Shown: positions 53,621-63,040, numbered from the stretch's first letter. The stretch: DNA of 64,000 bases from JAGRKR01 sp041397725 (GCA_041397725.1 JAWKVZ010000001.1:248001-312000), one strand, 5' to 3'. The notes: generated by a model not told the origin, from the letters alone. Numbers and translations: made by a program.

Positions 53621-54439
53621 CTACTTCACCGACACGTACGTCGGGGCCGAACAGCAGGCGTTGCCGCCGCCGAAGTGATAGCGCAGGCCAACCTTGACCT
53701 CGTGCGAGCCGAGATCGTCGAAGTAGGCGCGCGGGTTGACGAAGGTTCCCGTGACATCGGCCCGGCCCGAGGCGGCGCGGCCGAGATCCATGTAGCGGTA
53801 GCCGACATCGAGGATGGCGCGCTCGGTCAGGCGGAAGCTCAGGCCGGCCATCAGCGACCAGGCGAACGACAGGTCGCTATCGCCGGAGATGATGCCCGTG
53901 AGCGCGGGATTGTTGGTGAAATACACCTTGTCGACGCGGTTGTAGGCCATGCCGATGCCGGCGCCGACGTAGGGCGTGATGCGGCCCCAGGTGCCGAGAT
54001 CGAAATAGGCGTTCACCATCATCGTGTAAGACTCGATGTTGGCGTGCATCGGATCGAGCGGGACCATGACCGGGGGCTCGCCCGTGAAGTGACGCTGTCC
54101 GTGATAGCCGAGCACCAACTCGCCACGGATGCCGCGTCCGGTGATCCCACTCGTGCCGCAGCCGACGCCGGCCTCGACGAACCAGCTGTTCTCCAGAGAG
54201 GTCTGCGTGACCTTGGTCTCGCCCGCGACCCACCAGCGCGCCTCGGGATCGACCGAGGAGGCATAGCCCGTATCAGCGCGGAAATAGCACGGCCCGGCTG
54301 CGGGCGGCGGCGGTGCGAAGCTGACCGGTCCGTCCTTCATAGACGGCCCGAGGAGGTCGGCGGCCTGCGCCGTGCCACCCACCAGGAACGCCATTGCCAG
54401 AGCAGCCGAGGCAAGACCCGTCTTGCGAAGAATGTTCAT
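53621..54439 (-). CDS. Outer-membrane beta-barrel protein
   Basis: 272-residue exported protein: signal peptide (MNILRKTGLASAALAMAFLV, cleaved after AQA) then alternating beta strands with glycine and aromatic residues. RGELVLGYHG, ITPYVGAGIGMAYN and the terminal VKVGLRYHFGGG are typical of OmpA-like/opacity-type porin-family barrels in Rhizobiales. Function is unknown. It is divergent from cysK. Confidence 0.82.
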   Translation of the reverse strand: MNILRKTGLASAALAMAFLVGGTAQAADLLGPSMKDGPVSFAPPPPAAGPCYFRADTGYASSVDPEARWWVAGETKVTQTSLENSWFVEAGVGCGTSGITGRGIRGELVLGYHGQRHFTGEPPVMVPLDPMHANIESYTMMVNAYFDLGTWGRITPYVGAGIGMAYNRVDKVYFTNNPALTGIISGDSDLSFAWSLMAGLSFRLTERAILDVGYRYMDLGRAASGRADVTGTFVNPRAYFDDLGSHEVKVGLRYHFGGGNACCSAPTYVSVK

Positions 54440-54598
54440 GATTCCTAACCTATGAAGACAGGCGCTCGGCGAGGGAGGCCTGTGAACCCCTTGATACCGG
54501 CTCATTCTCCGGCATCGCGGTTAACGCAGGGTAAAGCAGTGTGCTGAGCTGACGCACTGCCGGCACAGCCGGGCGGACAGGCGCGACCGCGTTCAGTC

Positions 54599-54627
54599 TT
54601 GCGGCGCTGGGGCGCGGCCTCTAACCT
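54599..54627 (+). promoter_or_regulatory. Candidate promoter of cysK
   Basis: TTGCGG (54599-54604), a 17-bp spacer, then TAACCT (54622-54627) on the + strand. Transcription would start near 54634, which is downstream of the ATG at 54630 and so supports the GTG start at 54666. Confidence 0.5.
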
Positions 54628-54665
54628 TGATGGCAAGGAACAGACGAGCACGCAGGGAGGCCGGA

Positions 54666-55715
54666 GTGGTGCGCCGTGCAGCGAGCATTATCGAAGCGGT
54701 AGGCGACACTCCGCTCATCCGTCTGCGGCGCGCATCCGAGGAAACCGGATGCACGATCCTTGGCAAGGCGGAGTTCATGAACCCCGGCCAATCCGTCAAG
54801 GATCGTGCCGCGCTCTACATTATCCAGGACGCCATGCGCCGCGACGCGCTGCGCCCCGGCGGCGTGATCGTCGAAGGCACCGCCGGCAACACCGGCATCG
54901 GCCTGACGGTTCTCGGCAATGCCCTGGGCTTTCGTACCGTCATCGTCATTCCCGAGACGCAGTCGATCGAGAAGAAGGATACGCTGCGCCTCATGGGTGC
55001 GGAGTTGGTCGAGGTGCCGGCCGTCCCCTACAAGAACCCCAACAACTATGTGAAATACTCCGCCCGCCTCGCCGAGACGCTGGCGGCGCGCGAGGCGAAC
55101 GGCGCCATCTGGGCCAACCAGTTCGACAATGTCGCCAACCGCCAGGCACACATCGAGACGACCGCGCAGGAGATCTGGCGCGATACGGACGGCAAGGTGG
55201 ACGGCTTCGTCTCCGCGGTCGGCACGGGCGGCACGCTCGTCGGCGTCGCCATGGGACTGAAGCAGCGGCGCAGCGACATCAAAGTCGCGCTGGCCGACCC
55301 CCACGGCGCCGCCCTGCACAGCTACTACACGACCGGCGAGCTCAAGGCCGAGGGGTCCTCGATCACGGAAGGCATCGGTCAGGGGCGCATCACCGGCAAC
55401 CTCGAGGGCTTCCGTCCGGACGAGTCGTACCTGATCGACGACGCGGAAGTCTGCCGGATCGTCTTCGATCTGCTGATCGAGGAAGGCCTCTGCCTCGGCG
55501 GCTCGAGCGGTGTCAACGTGGCCGGCGCGATCCGGCTCGCCAAGACGCTCGGCCCCGGCCACACCATCGTGACCATCCTGTGCGACTACGGCACGCGCTA
55601 TCAGTCCAAGCTGTTCAATCCTGCCTTCCTGCGCTCGAAGGGATTGCCGGTTCCGGACTGGCTCGAGCGCACGCCCGACGTCCCGGCCGTCTTCGTCGAT
55701 CCCGAGGCAAGCTGA
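54666..55715 (+). CDS. cysK: Cysteine synthase A (O-acetylserine sulfhydrylase)
   Basis: PLP enzyme making cysteine from O-acetylserine and sulfide. The 349-residue product has the PLP lysine in NPGQSVKDRA (Lys45), the EGTAGNTG substrate loop, the GTGGT phosphate loop and GGSSGVNVAGA near the C-terminus. GTG 54666 is chosen because GGGAGG lies 5 bp upstream; ATG 54630 has no ribosome-binding site. A PLP-dependent CysK/CBS relative with another acceptor cannot be excluded. It heads the + strand cluster with sseA. Confidence 0.92.
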   Translation: MVRRAASIIEAVGDTPLIRLRRASEETGCTILGKAEFMNPGQSVKDRAALYIIQDAMRRDALRPGGVIVEGTAGNTGIGLTVLGNALGFRTVIVIPETQSIEKKDTLRLMGAELVEVPAVPYKNPNNYVKYSARLAETLAAREANGAIWANQFDNVANRQAHIETTAQEIWRDTDGKVDGFVSAVGTGGTLVGVAMGLKQRRSDIKVALADPHGAALHSYYTTGELKAEGSSITEGIGQGRITGNLEGFRPDESYLIDDAEVCRIVFDLLIEEGLCLGGSSGVNVAGAIRLAKTLGPGHTIVTILCDYGTRYQSKLFNPAFLRSKGLPVPDWLERTPDVPAVFVDPEAS

Positions 55716-55774
55716 ACCCGAGTGTCGGCCACAGCGGCCGGCCGTCGTCACTGGAAACTGGGGAAACCGCATCC

Positions 55775-56638
55775 ATGCCCAACATCGCCGGGAAATGCCT
55801 GGTCAGCACAACCTGGCTCGCGGAGCATCTCACCGCGCCCGATCTCATCGTCCTCGACGGCTCGTGGCACTTGCCGACCGCCGCCCGTGATCCACACCGC
55901 GAGTATCTCGCCGAGCACATACCCGGCGCCGTCTTCTTCGACATCGACGAGATTTCCGACAGCAGCAATCCGCTGCCGCACATGCTGCCCTCCACGGTCA
56001 AGTTCGCCGCGCGCATGAAGGCCATGGGTGTCGGCGACGGCATGCGCGTCGTCGTCTACGACAGCGTCGGCATGTTCTCGGCCGCGCGCGTATGGTGGAC
56101 CTTCCGCACGATGGGACACGAGGACGTGGCCGTGCTCGATGGGGGCCTGCCGAAATGGAAGGCCGAGGGTCGCGCCGTCGAGGACATGACGCCGCCTGCG
56201 CGTCCGCAGAGCCATTTCACGCCGCGCCTCAACGCCGAACTGGTCCGCGACCGCGATGATGTCCTGAGCCTCGTCAAGAACGGCGGCGGCCAGATCCTCG
56301 ATGCCCGCGCCGCCGCGCGGTTCGAGGGCAGCGCCCCCGAACCTCGGGCGGGCCTGCGTGCGGGGCACATTCCCGACTCCCGAAACCTCCCCTACACCGA
56401 GCTGCTCAACAGCGACGGCACGCTCAAGCCGGCGCCGCAGCTCGCCGACGTCCTGCGCAAGGCCGGCGTCGACATCAAGCGCCCCGTGGTCACCACCTGC
56501 GGGTCGGGCGTGACGGCCTCGATCCTCTCCCTGGCCTTGGCCATCGTCGGCCAGACAAATTCCGCCGTTTACGACGGCTCCTGGACGGAGTGGGGAGCCG
56601 ATCCGGCGCTGCCGATCGAGACTGGCGCGGGACGATGA
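55775..56638 (+). CDS. sseA: 3-mercaptopyruvate sulfurtransferase
   Basis: Tandem-rhodanese enzyme that moves sulfur from 3-mercaptopyruvate to thiol acceptors or cyanide. 287 residues, two rhodanese domains (about 8-130 and 160-280). The active loop CGSGVTA (Cys242) is the mercaptopyruvate-type rather than the thiosulfate-type loop. It lies 59 bp after cysK and overlaps the next gene by 4 bp. Confidence 0.94.
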   Translation: MPNIAGKCLVSTTWLAEHLTAPDLIVLDGSWHLPTAARDPHREYLAEHIPGAVFFDIDEISDSSNPLPHMLPSTVKFAARMKAMGVGDGMRVVVYDSVGMFSAARVWWTFRTMGHEDVAVLDGGLPKWKAEGRAVEDMTPPARPQSHFTPRLNAELVRDRDDVLSLVKNGGGQILDARAAARFEGSAPEPRAGLRAGHIPDSRNLPYTELLNSDGTLKPAPQLADVLRKAGVDIKRPVVTTCGSGVTASILSLALAIVGQTNSAVYDGSWTEWGADPALPIETGAGR

Positions 56639-57213
56639 CCCCAGCCTCAGGCCCGCAACCGCGCCCACTGCTGTCTGCGGCTGCGGCTGCGACATTCGCG
56701 GTCCTGCTGCTGGCTATCCTCGCGGCGGCGTCCCCGGCCCGCGTCGCCGCTCAGGACTGCGCCTCGGGAGGCTGCGGCTCGTCGTCCTCGCGGCCCGACG
56801 ACCGCGCCCCATCGGCGCAACCGCGACCTCCGACGCCGCCGCCCGCCGCGCCCATCGTGCCGGCGCGCACGATCTGGGATCACAACGGCTCGGTCATGCT
56901 GCTGGTCGCCAACGCGGACCGCCGCAGCTTCTACTATCAGTTGCCACGCAGCGGCATGGCGGCGCAGAACGTCGTCAACGGCACACTGCTCTACGACGGC
57001 ACCGTCGTGAACGGCGAGTGGATCGGCACGGCGCGGCGTTTCTCGGCCCGCTGCGGCATCCGCCAGTACGCCGTGCGCGGACGCGAGCTCGAAGGCGGCC
57101 GCATCGTCATGCTCCAGGGAACCGCGCCCCGCATCGACGGCCGCTGCCGGGTCACCCAGCAGTATCAGGACACCCTCGTCTTCACCTTCCTGCGCAGCGA
57201 TACACCGCGCTGA
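56635..57213 (+). CDS. Secreted protein of unknown function, coupled to sseA
   Basis: 192-residue protein whose ATG overlaps the sseA stop (ATGA). It has a signal peptide (hydrophobic to about residue 38; cleavage near RVAAQ). Next comes a short Cys pair (DCASGGCGSS), a Pro-rich low-complexity linker, and a globular beta-rich region (about 75-190) with two more cysteines. It is probably periplasmic. I do not recognise the family. Coupling to a sulfurtransferase suggests a linked role but does not show one. Confidence 0.75.
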   Translation: MTPASGPQPRPLLSAAAAATFAVLLLAILAAASPARVAAQDCASGGCGSSSSRPDDRAPSAQPRPPTPPPAAPIVPARTIWDHNGSVMLLVANADRRSFYYQLPRSGMAAQNVVNGTLLYDGTVVNGEWIGTARRFSARCGIRQYAVRGRELEGGRIVMLQGTAPRIDGRCRVTQQYQDTLVFTFLRSDTPR

Positions 57214-57240
57214 CGCGGTCGAGACGGGGGCAAATCCACC

Positions 57241-58398
57241 ATGTCGCTCAAAGAACCGAAATTCACGATTGGCATCGAGGAGGAGTATCACCTTGTCGAT
57301 CTGACGAGCCGCGATCTCGTGCCCGAACCACCCGCAACACTTCTCAGCGCCTGTCAGGCCGCGCTTGCGGGCCAGGTCAGTCCCGAATTTCTACAATCGC
57401 AGATCGAGGTCGGCACGCGCGTCTGCTCCTCGCTCCAGGACGCCCGGGCGGAGCTCGCACACCTGCGCACCACCGTCGCCGACGTCGCCCGCAGCCACGG
57501 CCTCGCGCCCATTGCCGCATCAACGCACCCGTTTGCCCGCTGGTCGCGCCTACAGCACACCGACAAGGCGCGCTATCACGACCTCGCCCGCGACCTTCAG
57601 GGCGTGGCCCGGCGCATGGTCGTCAGCGGCATGCACGTGCACGTCGGCATCGAGAACGACGACCTGCGCATCGATCTGATGAACCAGGCCCGCTACTTCC
57701 TGCCCCACCTGCTGGCGCTTTCGACCTCGTCACCGTTCTGGGAGGGCGAAAATACCGGGCTCAAATCGTTCCGTCTCGCCATCTTCGGCGAAGTGCCGCG
57801 CACGGGCCTGCCGGGGCGCTTCTCCGGATGGAGCGAATACACGCGCACCATCGATGTCCTCGTCAAGGCAGGCGTCATCGAGGACGCCACCAAGATCTGG
57901 TGGGATCTGCGGCCGTCCGCGCGCTTCCCGACCCTCGAGATGCGCATTACGGACGTCTGTCCGCGCCTCGACGACGGCATTGCCATCGCCGCGCTGTTCA
58001 TCTGCATCTGCCGCATGCTGTACCGGCTGCGGCGCACGAACCTGAGCTGGAGGCTCTATCCGGTCTTCCTGCTGGAAGAGAACCGCTGGCGCGCCCAGCG
58101 CTATGGCCTGTCCGACCGCATGTTCGATTTTGGCAAGGGTGAGCTGGTGCCGGCGGGCGCGCTCATCGACGAGTTGCTGATGCTCGTCGCGGAGGACGCA
58201 GACGCGCTCGGCTGCACGCGCGAGGTCGCTCACGTGCGCACCATCGTGGCGCGCGGCACCAGCGCCGACCGGCAGGTCGCATGCCATGATGCGGCCGTCG
58301 CCGCCGGGATGAACCCCCAGCAGGCGCTGGAAGCGGTCGTCGACCAACTCGTCAGCGAGACGCGCGACGTGGCCTCACCGGGGCCTGGCGGCCCTTGA
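57241..58398 (+). CDS. ybdK: Carboxylate-amine ligase, YbdK family (glutamate-cysteine ligase GCS2 type)
   Basis: ATP-grasp-like GCS2 family (PF04107) enzyme, 385 residues. It has the N-terminal FTIGIEEEYHLVD with conserved acidic residues, SGMHVHVGI (about 129-137), PSARFPTLEMRITDVCPRLD, and RAQRYGLS near the C-terminus. E. coli YbdK has weak glutamate-cysteine ligase activity; the true substrates of the family are not settled. It sits in a cluster with cysteine synthase and a sulfurtransferase, 27 bp after the secreted protein. Confidence 0.9.
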   Translation: MSLKEPKFTIGIEEEYHLVDLTSRDLVPEPPATLLSACQAALAGQVSPEFLQSQIEVGTRVCSSLQDARAELAHLRTTVADVARSHGLAPIAASTHPFARWSRLQHTDKARYHDLARDLQGVARRMVVSGMHVHVGIENDDLRIDLMNQARYFLPHLLALSTSSPFWEGENTGLKSFRLAIFGEVPRTGLPGRFSGWSEYTRTIDVLVKAGVIEDATKIWWDLRPSARFPTLEMRITDVCPRLDDGIAIAALFICICRMLYRLRRTNLSWRLYPVFLLEENRWRAQRYGLSDRMFDFGKGELVPAGALIDELLMLVAEDADALGCTREVAHVRTIVARGTSADRQVACHDAAVAAGMNPQQALEAVVDQLVSETRDVASPGPGGP

Positions 58399-58486
58399 CC
58401 AGCGGCTAGCACGCTCGCACCTGCCCGGCGTCGTGAGGCGCAGGCGCGGCCAGCAGGCCGCCGCCGTGCACCGCCCTGCCTCGCCC

Positions 58487-59098
58487 TCAGCCCTCCTTGC
58501 GGCTCAGCTCCGTCTCGATCTCGATGAGGATCTCGTCCGAGACCAGCGGCACCGAGCGCTTGATGCCCCATTCGCTGCGCCGGATCGTCGTGCGCGCCGA
58601 GAAGCCGGAGGCGAAGACGCCCTTGTACTTCGGATTGAGACTGGCCAGGGGATGGGGACCCGTGAAATTCCACGTGACCTGCAACGTCACGGGCTTCGTG
58701 ATGCCCATGATGGTCAGGTCGCCCGCCACCTCACCCGTCTTGTCGCCGGTCTTGCGCACACCCGTGCTCTTGAAGTGGATCGTGGGAAAGCGCTCGGCGT
58801 CGAAATAGTCCGCCTTCTTCAGGTGATCATCCAGCGCCGCGACACCGGTCCACACGCTGGCTACCTTGATCGTCACCTCGACGCGGCCCTTCTCGGGTTG
58901 CGTGGGGTCGAACTCGAGCCGGCCGTCGAAGTCCATGAAGCGGCCCGACGGGCGGGACAGGCCCAGATGGTTCCAGGCGAAGCGGATGGATGTGTGTCCC
59001 TTGTCGAACACGTAAGTATCGGCGCGTGCCGCCACGCTGGCCATGGCGAGCAGGGCGAGCGTCAGCAGGGCTTTGATCGGCATGCCTGGGGGACCCAT
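58487..59098 (-). CDS. YceI family periplasmic lipid-binding-like protein
   Basis: 203-residue exported protein of the YceI family, a lipocalin-like barrel that binds isoprenoid-type lipids in characterised members. Signal peptide: KALLTLALLAMASVAARA. The mature protein starts DTYVFDKGHTSIRFAWNHLG, and GDLTIMGITKPVTLQVTW is the family core. Start ATG 59098 has GGAGAG upstream at about 6 bp; earlier in-frame ATGs exist. It is convergent with ybdK. Confidence 0.9.
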   Translation of the reverse strand: MGPPGMPIKALLTLALLAMASVAARADTYVFDKGHTSIRFAWNHLGLSRPSGRFMDFDGRLEFDPTQPEKGRVEVTIKVASVWTGVAALDDHLKKADYFDAERFPTIHFKSTGVRKTGDKTGEVAGDLTIMGITKPVTLQVTWNFTGPHPLASLNPKYKGVFASGFSARTTIRRSEWGIKRSVPLVSDEILIEIETELSRKEG

Positions 59099-59214
59099 CG
59101 GGGCTCTCTCCATCGAGCTGTTCATTCCGGCGCCGCGCGCGCTGGCACGCACCAGCGCCAATGCGGGGTATCAGTCTACTGCACGCGGATCGTGCCAAGA
59201 GATTGGCGCGGGGA

Positions 59215-59880
59215 TCACATTGGTTTGATCGGCGGGCGCTCCTTTTCGGGCCGCCCTGAGGTGTCCTGCGGGGGCGTCCCGGTAAAGCGAGGCGCCGTGG
59301 CATGCCCTTCGGCCGAGATGCCCTTGCGCGAGAGCACAGCCCAGCCCGTCAGGGCGAGGATCCGCAGATCGAGCAGCAGACTGCGATTGTCCACATACCA
59401 CACGTCCAGCTTGAACTTGTCCTCCCAGCTCAAGGCGTTGCGGCCATTGATCTGCGCCCAGCCGGTGATGCCGGGCGGCACCTCGTGCCGCCGCGCCTGC
59501 TCCGGGGCGTAGAGCGGCAGATACTCGACGAGCAGAGGCCGCGGGCCGACGAGGCTCATCTCGCCCTTGAGCACATTCCAGAGCTCCGGCAACTCGTCGA
59601 GGCTCGAGGCCCGCAACCAGCGTCCGAACGCGGTCAGGCGCGCCTCGTCGGGCAACAACGCCCCGGTCGCATCACGCGCATCCGTCATCGTGCGGAACTT
59701 GACCAGCGAAAAGAGACGCCCGTCACGCCCGGGCCGCGTCTGGCGAAAGAAGACGGGACGTCCGAGCTTGCGCGCCACCAGCACGGCCAGCACACCGAGC
59801 ACCGGAACCATGACGGGCGCCGCCAGCACGACGATCCCGAGGTCCAGGGCACGCTTGGCGAGCAGGCTGGTCCGGGCCAC
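59215..59880 (-). CDS. Sugar transferase (polyprenyl-phosphate glycosyl-1-phosphate transferase)
   Basis: Bacterial sugar transferase (PF02397), 221 residues. One N-terminal membrane segment (about 12-34) precedes the catalytic domain, with FSLVKFRTM (about 57-65), SLDELPELWNVLKGEMSLVG and PRPLLVEYLPLY. It should load a sugar-phosphate on undecaprenyl phosphate at the inner membrane for a surface glycan. The sugar is unknown and no other glycan genes are nearby. The start is GTG 59880. It lies 4 bp after the SDR gene. Confidence 0.9.
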   Translation of the reverse strand: MARTSLLAKRALDLGIVVLAAPVMVPVLGVLAVLVARKLGRPVFFRQTRPGRDGRLFSLVKFRTMTDARDATGALLPDEARLTAFGRWLRASSLDELPELWNVLKGEMSLVGPRPLLVEYLPLYAPEQARRHEVPPGITGWAQINGRNALSWEDKFKLDVWYVDNRSLLLDLRILALTGWAVLSRKGISAEGHATAPRFTGTPPQDTSGRPEKERPPIKPM

Positions 59881-59884
59881 GGGG

Positions 59885-60640
59885 CTAGAGCCCTGCCGCC
59901 ATGCCGCCGTCGATCGTCAGCTCCGATCCGGTCATGAAGGCGGACTCGTCACTGGCCAGGAACAAGGCGGCATTGGCGATGTCCTGCGGCGTGCCGAAGC
60001 GGCCGAGCGGCGTCTGGTCGAGCAGGGCCTTGCGGACCAGCGGATTGCGCACGAAGCGGCTCGTCAGGTTCGTATCGACGAAGCCCGGCGCGAGCGTGTT
60101 CACGCGCACACCGAACGGCGCGTACTCCACAGCCAGGGCCCGCGTCAGCGCTGAGATGGCCCCCTTCGTCACGGAGTAGGCGGCAAGCTGGCGCAGGCCA
60201 CGCCGCGCCATGATCGAAGAAATGTTGATGATGCTGGCATTCCCGGACACCTTGAGCAGGTCGAGCGCATCGCGGGCGAGGCGCACCGCGCCGTCGAGAT
60301 TGGTCTCGCGGATCTTCAGCCAGTCGTCATCGCCCATGTGGCGGAAATCGGAGCGCACGTTGAGCCCGGCGTTGTTGACGAGGATGTCGAGGCGTCCGCT
60401 GCCGGCCGCGACGGCGCCGAGCATGGCCCTGATCGACTCGGGCGCGCGCACATCACAGGCGAGCGCGGTCGCCTCACCCGCCGCGGCGACGATGTCCGCG
60501 GCAACCGTCCTGGCCGCACCTTCGTCGACATCCGTGACGTAGACGTGGGCGCCCTCCCGGGCAAAGAGCGTGGCGATGGCCCGGCCAATGCCGGCCCCGC
60601 TTCCCGTCACAAGCGCGATCCGTCCCGCGAGCCGATGCAT
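59885..60640 (-). CDS. SDR family oxidoreductase
   Basis: Classical short-chain dehydrogenase, 251 residues, Rossmann fold. The cofactor motif is TGSGAGIG (12-19), then NNAG (89-92). Active-site residues are Ser142, Tyr155 and Lys159 (YSVTK). Asp37 after the second strand suggests NAD(H) preference. The substrate is unknown. The 4-bp gap to the sugar transferase suggests cotranscription and perhaps a sugar-nucleotide-related role. Confidence 0.9.
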   Translation of the reverse strand: MHRLAGRIALVTGSGAGIGRAIATLFAREGAHVYVTDVDEGAARTVAADIVAAAGEATALACDVRAPESIRAMLGAVAAGSGRLDILVNNAGLNVRSDFRHMGDDDWLKIRETNLDGAVRLARDALDLLKVSGNASIINISSIMARRGLRQLAAYSVTKGAISALTRALAVEYAPFGVRVNTLAPGFVDTNLTSRFVRNPLVRKALLDQTPLGRFGTPQDIANAALFLASDESAFMTGSELTIDGGMAAGL

Positions 60641-60719
60641 CCCGACCTCACACCGTCAAAGGTCTGCATGAGATAGCGGCACGGGGCCCCGGTCGCAACC
60701 CACCCCGGCTTGCGCCACC

Positions 60720-61409
60720 CTATTTGTAGGGATCGCGCAGGTAGTCGTCGCGGTAGTCGTAGCCGATGGCAAATTTCACGCCGCCGCGGATCGCGTGCGA
60801 CTCCACATCGAGCGCGAGCCGGCTCGTCGGACCGGTGAACGACCAGCGTCCGAAATCTGCATAGAGGTACTCGGCGAACAGCGTCATGTGATACCAGCGT
60901 ACCTCGAGCCCGCCCCCGACCGTGACGCCCGTCAGCGTCTTGCTCTCATCGCCCCTGAGAACCGGGTCTTTCCACTGCTTGCCAAGCCAGCCAATGCCGA
61001 CGGTGGTGTAGAGCAGCCAGTTCGGGTTCACGTAGACGCCGAAGCGGCCGCGCGCCGTGGCGAAGTAGTCGTCGCGGTAGGAGCGGCCGAGATAGTTCGT
61101 GCCGACGTCGAGCAGGGAGACGTCCGCCTCGATGCCGAGCATCCAGCGGTGGCCGAAGACGTAGTCGTAGCCGAGCGAGCCGCCGACGCCGAGCCCGCTG
61201 GACGATGCCGAGCCGTCCGTGACGATCGCCGGGGCGAGGATCGGCGTCTCGCGCACGTGGCGATCAGTGTTCTGGCCGTTGAGGAAGAAGCCGAAGCGGA
61301 TCTTGCCGTTGCCCTCGGTATGCTGCGCGGCGGCCTCCCGTGCACCGGCAGGTGACAGAACCAGCCCGACCGCGAGAGCCAGCATGGCGCCGAAGTGTAT
61401 CGTCCGCAT
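60720..61409 (-). CDS. Outer-membrane beta-barrel protein (Opacity/OmpA-like)
   Basis: 229-residue exported protein: signal peptide to about residue 28 (ending REAAAQ), then an 8-stranded-type barrel. Visible strand features are GVGGSLGYDYVF, WMLGIEADVS and FAEYLYADFGRW. It matches the Rhizobiales outer-membrane beta-barrel family in pattern. Function is unknown. It lies downstream of gor on the same strand, with a 175-bp gap. Confidence 0.82.
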   Translation of the reverse strand: MRTIHFGAMLALAVGLVLSPAGAREAAAQHTEGNGKIRFGFFLNGQNTDRHVRETPILAPAIVTDGSASSSGLGVGGSLGYDYVFGHRWMLGIEADVSLLDVGTNYLGRSYRDDYFATARGRFGVYVNPNWLLYTTVGIGWLGKQWKDPVLRGDESKTLTGVTVGGGLEVRWYHMTLFAEYLYADFGRWSFTGPTSRLALDVESHAIRGGVKFAIGYDYRDDYLRDPYK

Positions 61410-61584
61410 GTCCTGCGTCCCCCTTGCAGCATCGCGTGCCGCGACTCACCGCGCGGCATCTCTCTCCCTCGTGAGCCGGAAAAATTCTCCGCACACGAGG
61501 TCAATACTGGGGAATAGCCGATTGCCGGCTTGACGTGGCGCGAACACCACGGGGAATCGTCCCTCGCGGTTCGCTAGAGGCGTC

Positions 61585-62958
61585 TCACGCCGCCGGCGGT
61601 TGCCACTTCTGCCGCATCGTCACGAGTTCTTCGGCCGCGGAGGGATGCAGCGCCATGGTCGAGTCGAACTGCGCCTTCGTGGCCCCCATGCGCATGGCGA
61701 TCGCCGCCATCTGCACGATCTCGCCGGCATCGGGACCCAGGATGTGGCAGCCGACGACCCGATCGCTTTCGGCGTCGACGATGAGCTTCATCACCATGCG
61801 TTCCTCGCGGCCCGACAGGGTGTGACGCATCGGCCGGAAGCGTGCCTTGTAGATATCGACATGCGCGCACTTCTCGCGTGCTTCTGCTTCCGTCCAGCCG
61901 ACCGTGCCGATCTCCGGCGTCGAGAACACCGCGGTCGGGATCATGTCGTGATCGATCTGCCAGGGCCGCTGGCCGTACACGCTGTCGGCGAAAGCGTGGC
62001 CCTCGCGGATCGCCACGGGCGTCAGGTTCACGCGGTCGCAGACGTCACCGACGGCATAGATCGTATCGACGTTGGTGCGCTGCTGCTCATCCACCACCAC
62101 ATGACCGTTCCAGCCCCGCTCGACGCCGGCCGCCTCGAGACCGAGACCGGTCGTGTGCGGCACGCGACCCGTGGCATACATCACCTGGTCCGCTGCGATC
62201 TCGCGACCATTGCCGAGCCGCGCGACGAACCGGCCGGCGCCGTCCGGGGCGATCCCCGTCACGTCCGTCTCGACCACGATGTCGATGCCGCGGCGCACCA
62301 TCTCCTCTGCCAGGCCGTCACGCATGTCGTCGTCGAACCCGCGCAGGATCTGCGTGCCGCGATAGACCAGCGTCACGGCCGCACCGAGCCCGGCGAAGAT
62401 CCCCGCGAACTCGACCGCGATGTAGCCGCCGCCGACGACGACCAGCGACTTCGGCAGGGCGGGCAGATGAAATGCCTCGTTCGAGGTGATGGCGTGCTGG
62501 GCGCCGGGGATGTCGGGCACGAACGGCCGCCCGCCTGTCGCGACGAGCACGCGATGCGCCGTCACGGTGCGGCCGTCGGCCTTGAGGCGCAGCGTATGCC
62601 GGTCGACGAACTCCGCGCGCGAGGTGAAGGTGGTGACACCGGAGGCCTCGAGGTTCCGCGCATAGATCGCCGACAGGCGGTCGATCTCACGGTCCTTGTT
62701 GCGGATCAGCGTCGCCCAGTCGAAGGAGCGCGGCCCCACCGTCCAGCCGAAGCCGGCGGCGTCCTCGAAGTCGTCGGCGAACCGGCTCGCGTAGACGAGC
62801 AGCTTCTTCGGCACACAGCCCCGGATCACACACGTGCCGCCGATACGGTATTCCTCCGCGATCGCGACCCTGGCGCCGTGGCCCGCGGCGATGCGCGCGG
62901 CGCGCACGCCGCCCGAACCCGCCCCGATGACGAAGAGATCGTAGTCGTAGCTGCTCAT
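61585..62958 (-). CDS. gor: Glutathione-disulfide reductase
   Basis: FAD-dependent NADPH enzyme that keeps glutathione reduced. 457 residues. FAD motif: GAGSGGVRAARIAA. The redox-active disulfide is GGTCVIRGCVPKK (Cys43/Cys48); the NAD(P) motif is VGGGYIAVEFAGIF; the C-terminal active-site block is HPSAAEELVTMR. ATG 62958 (MSSYDYDLFVIG) has GAGG just upstream; an ATG four codons earlier is also open. It follows a DUF2059 gene and rpiA, the latter an NADPH-supply pathway gene. Confidence 0.94.
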   Translation of the reverse strand: MSSYDYDLFVIGAGSGGVRAARIAAGHGARVAIAEEYRIGGTCVIRGCVPKKLLVYASRFADDFEDAAGFGWTVGPRSFDWATLIRNKDREIDRLSAIYARNLEASGVTTFTSRAEFVDRHTLRLKADGRTVTAHRVLVATGGRPFVPDIPGAQHAITSNEAFHLPALPKSLVVVGGGYIAVEFAGIFAGLGAAVTLVYRGTQILRGFDDDMRDGLAEEMVRRGIDIVVETDVTGIAPDGAGRFVARLGNGREIAADQVMYATGRVPHTTGLGLEAAGVERGWNGHVVVDEQQRTNVDTIYAVGDVCDRVNLTPVAIREGHAFADSVYGQRPWQIDHDMIPTAVFSTPEIGTVGWTEAEAREKCAHVDIYKARFRPMRHTLSGREERMVMKLIVDAESDRVVGCHILGPDAGEIVQMAAIAMRMGATKAQFDSTMALHPSAAEELVTMRQKWQPPAA

Positions 62959-63040
62959 GCCCTCATCCAACCTGTTGTGATCCGCGCCGCCGGCAGCGCC
63001 GGGCCGGGCGGCGCCACTCTCGCCCGAATGCGCCCCTCAA

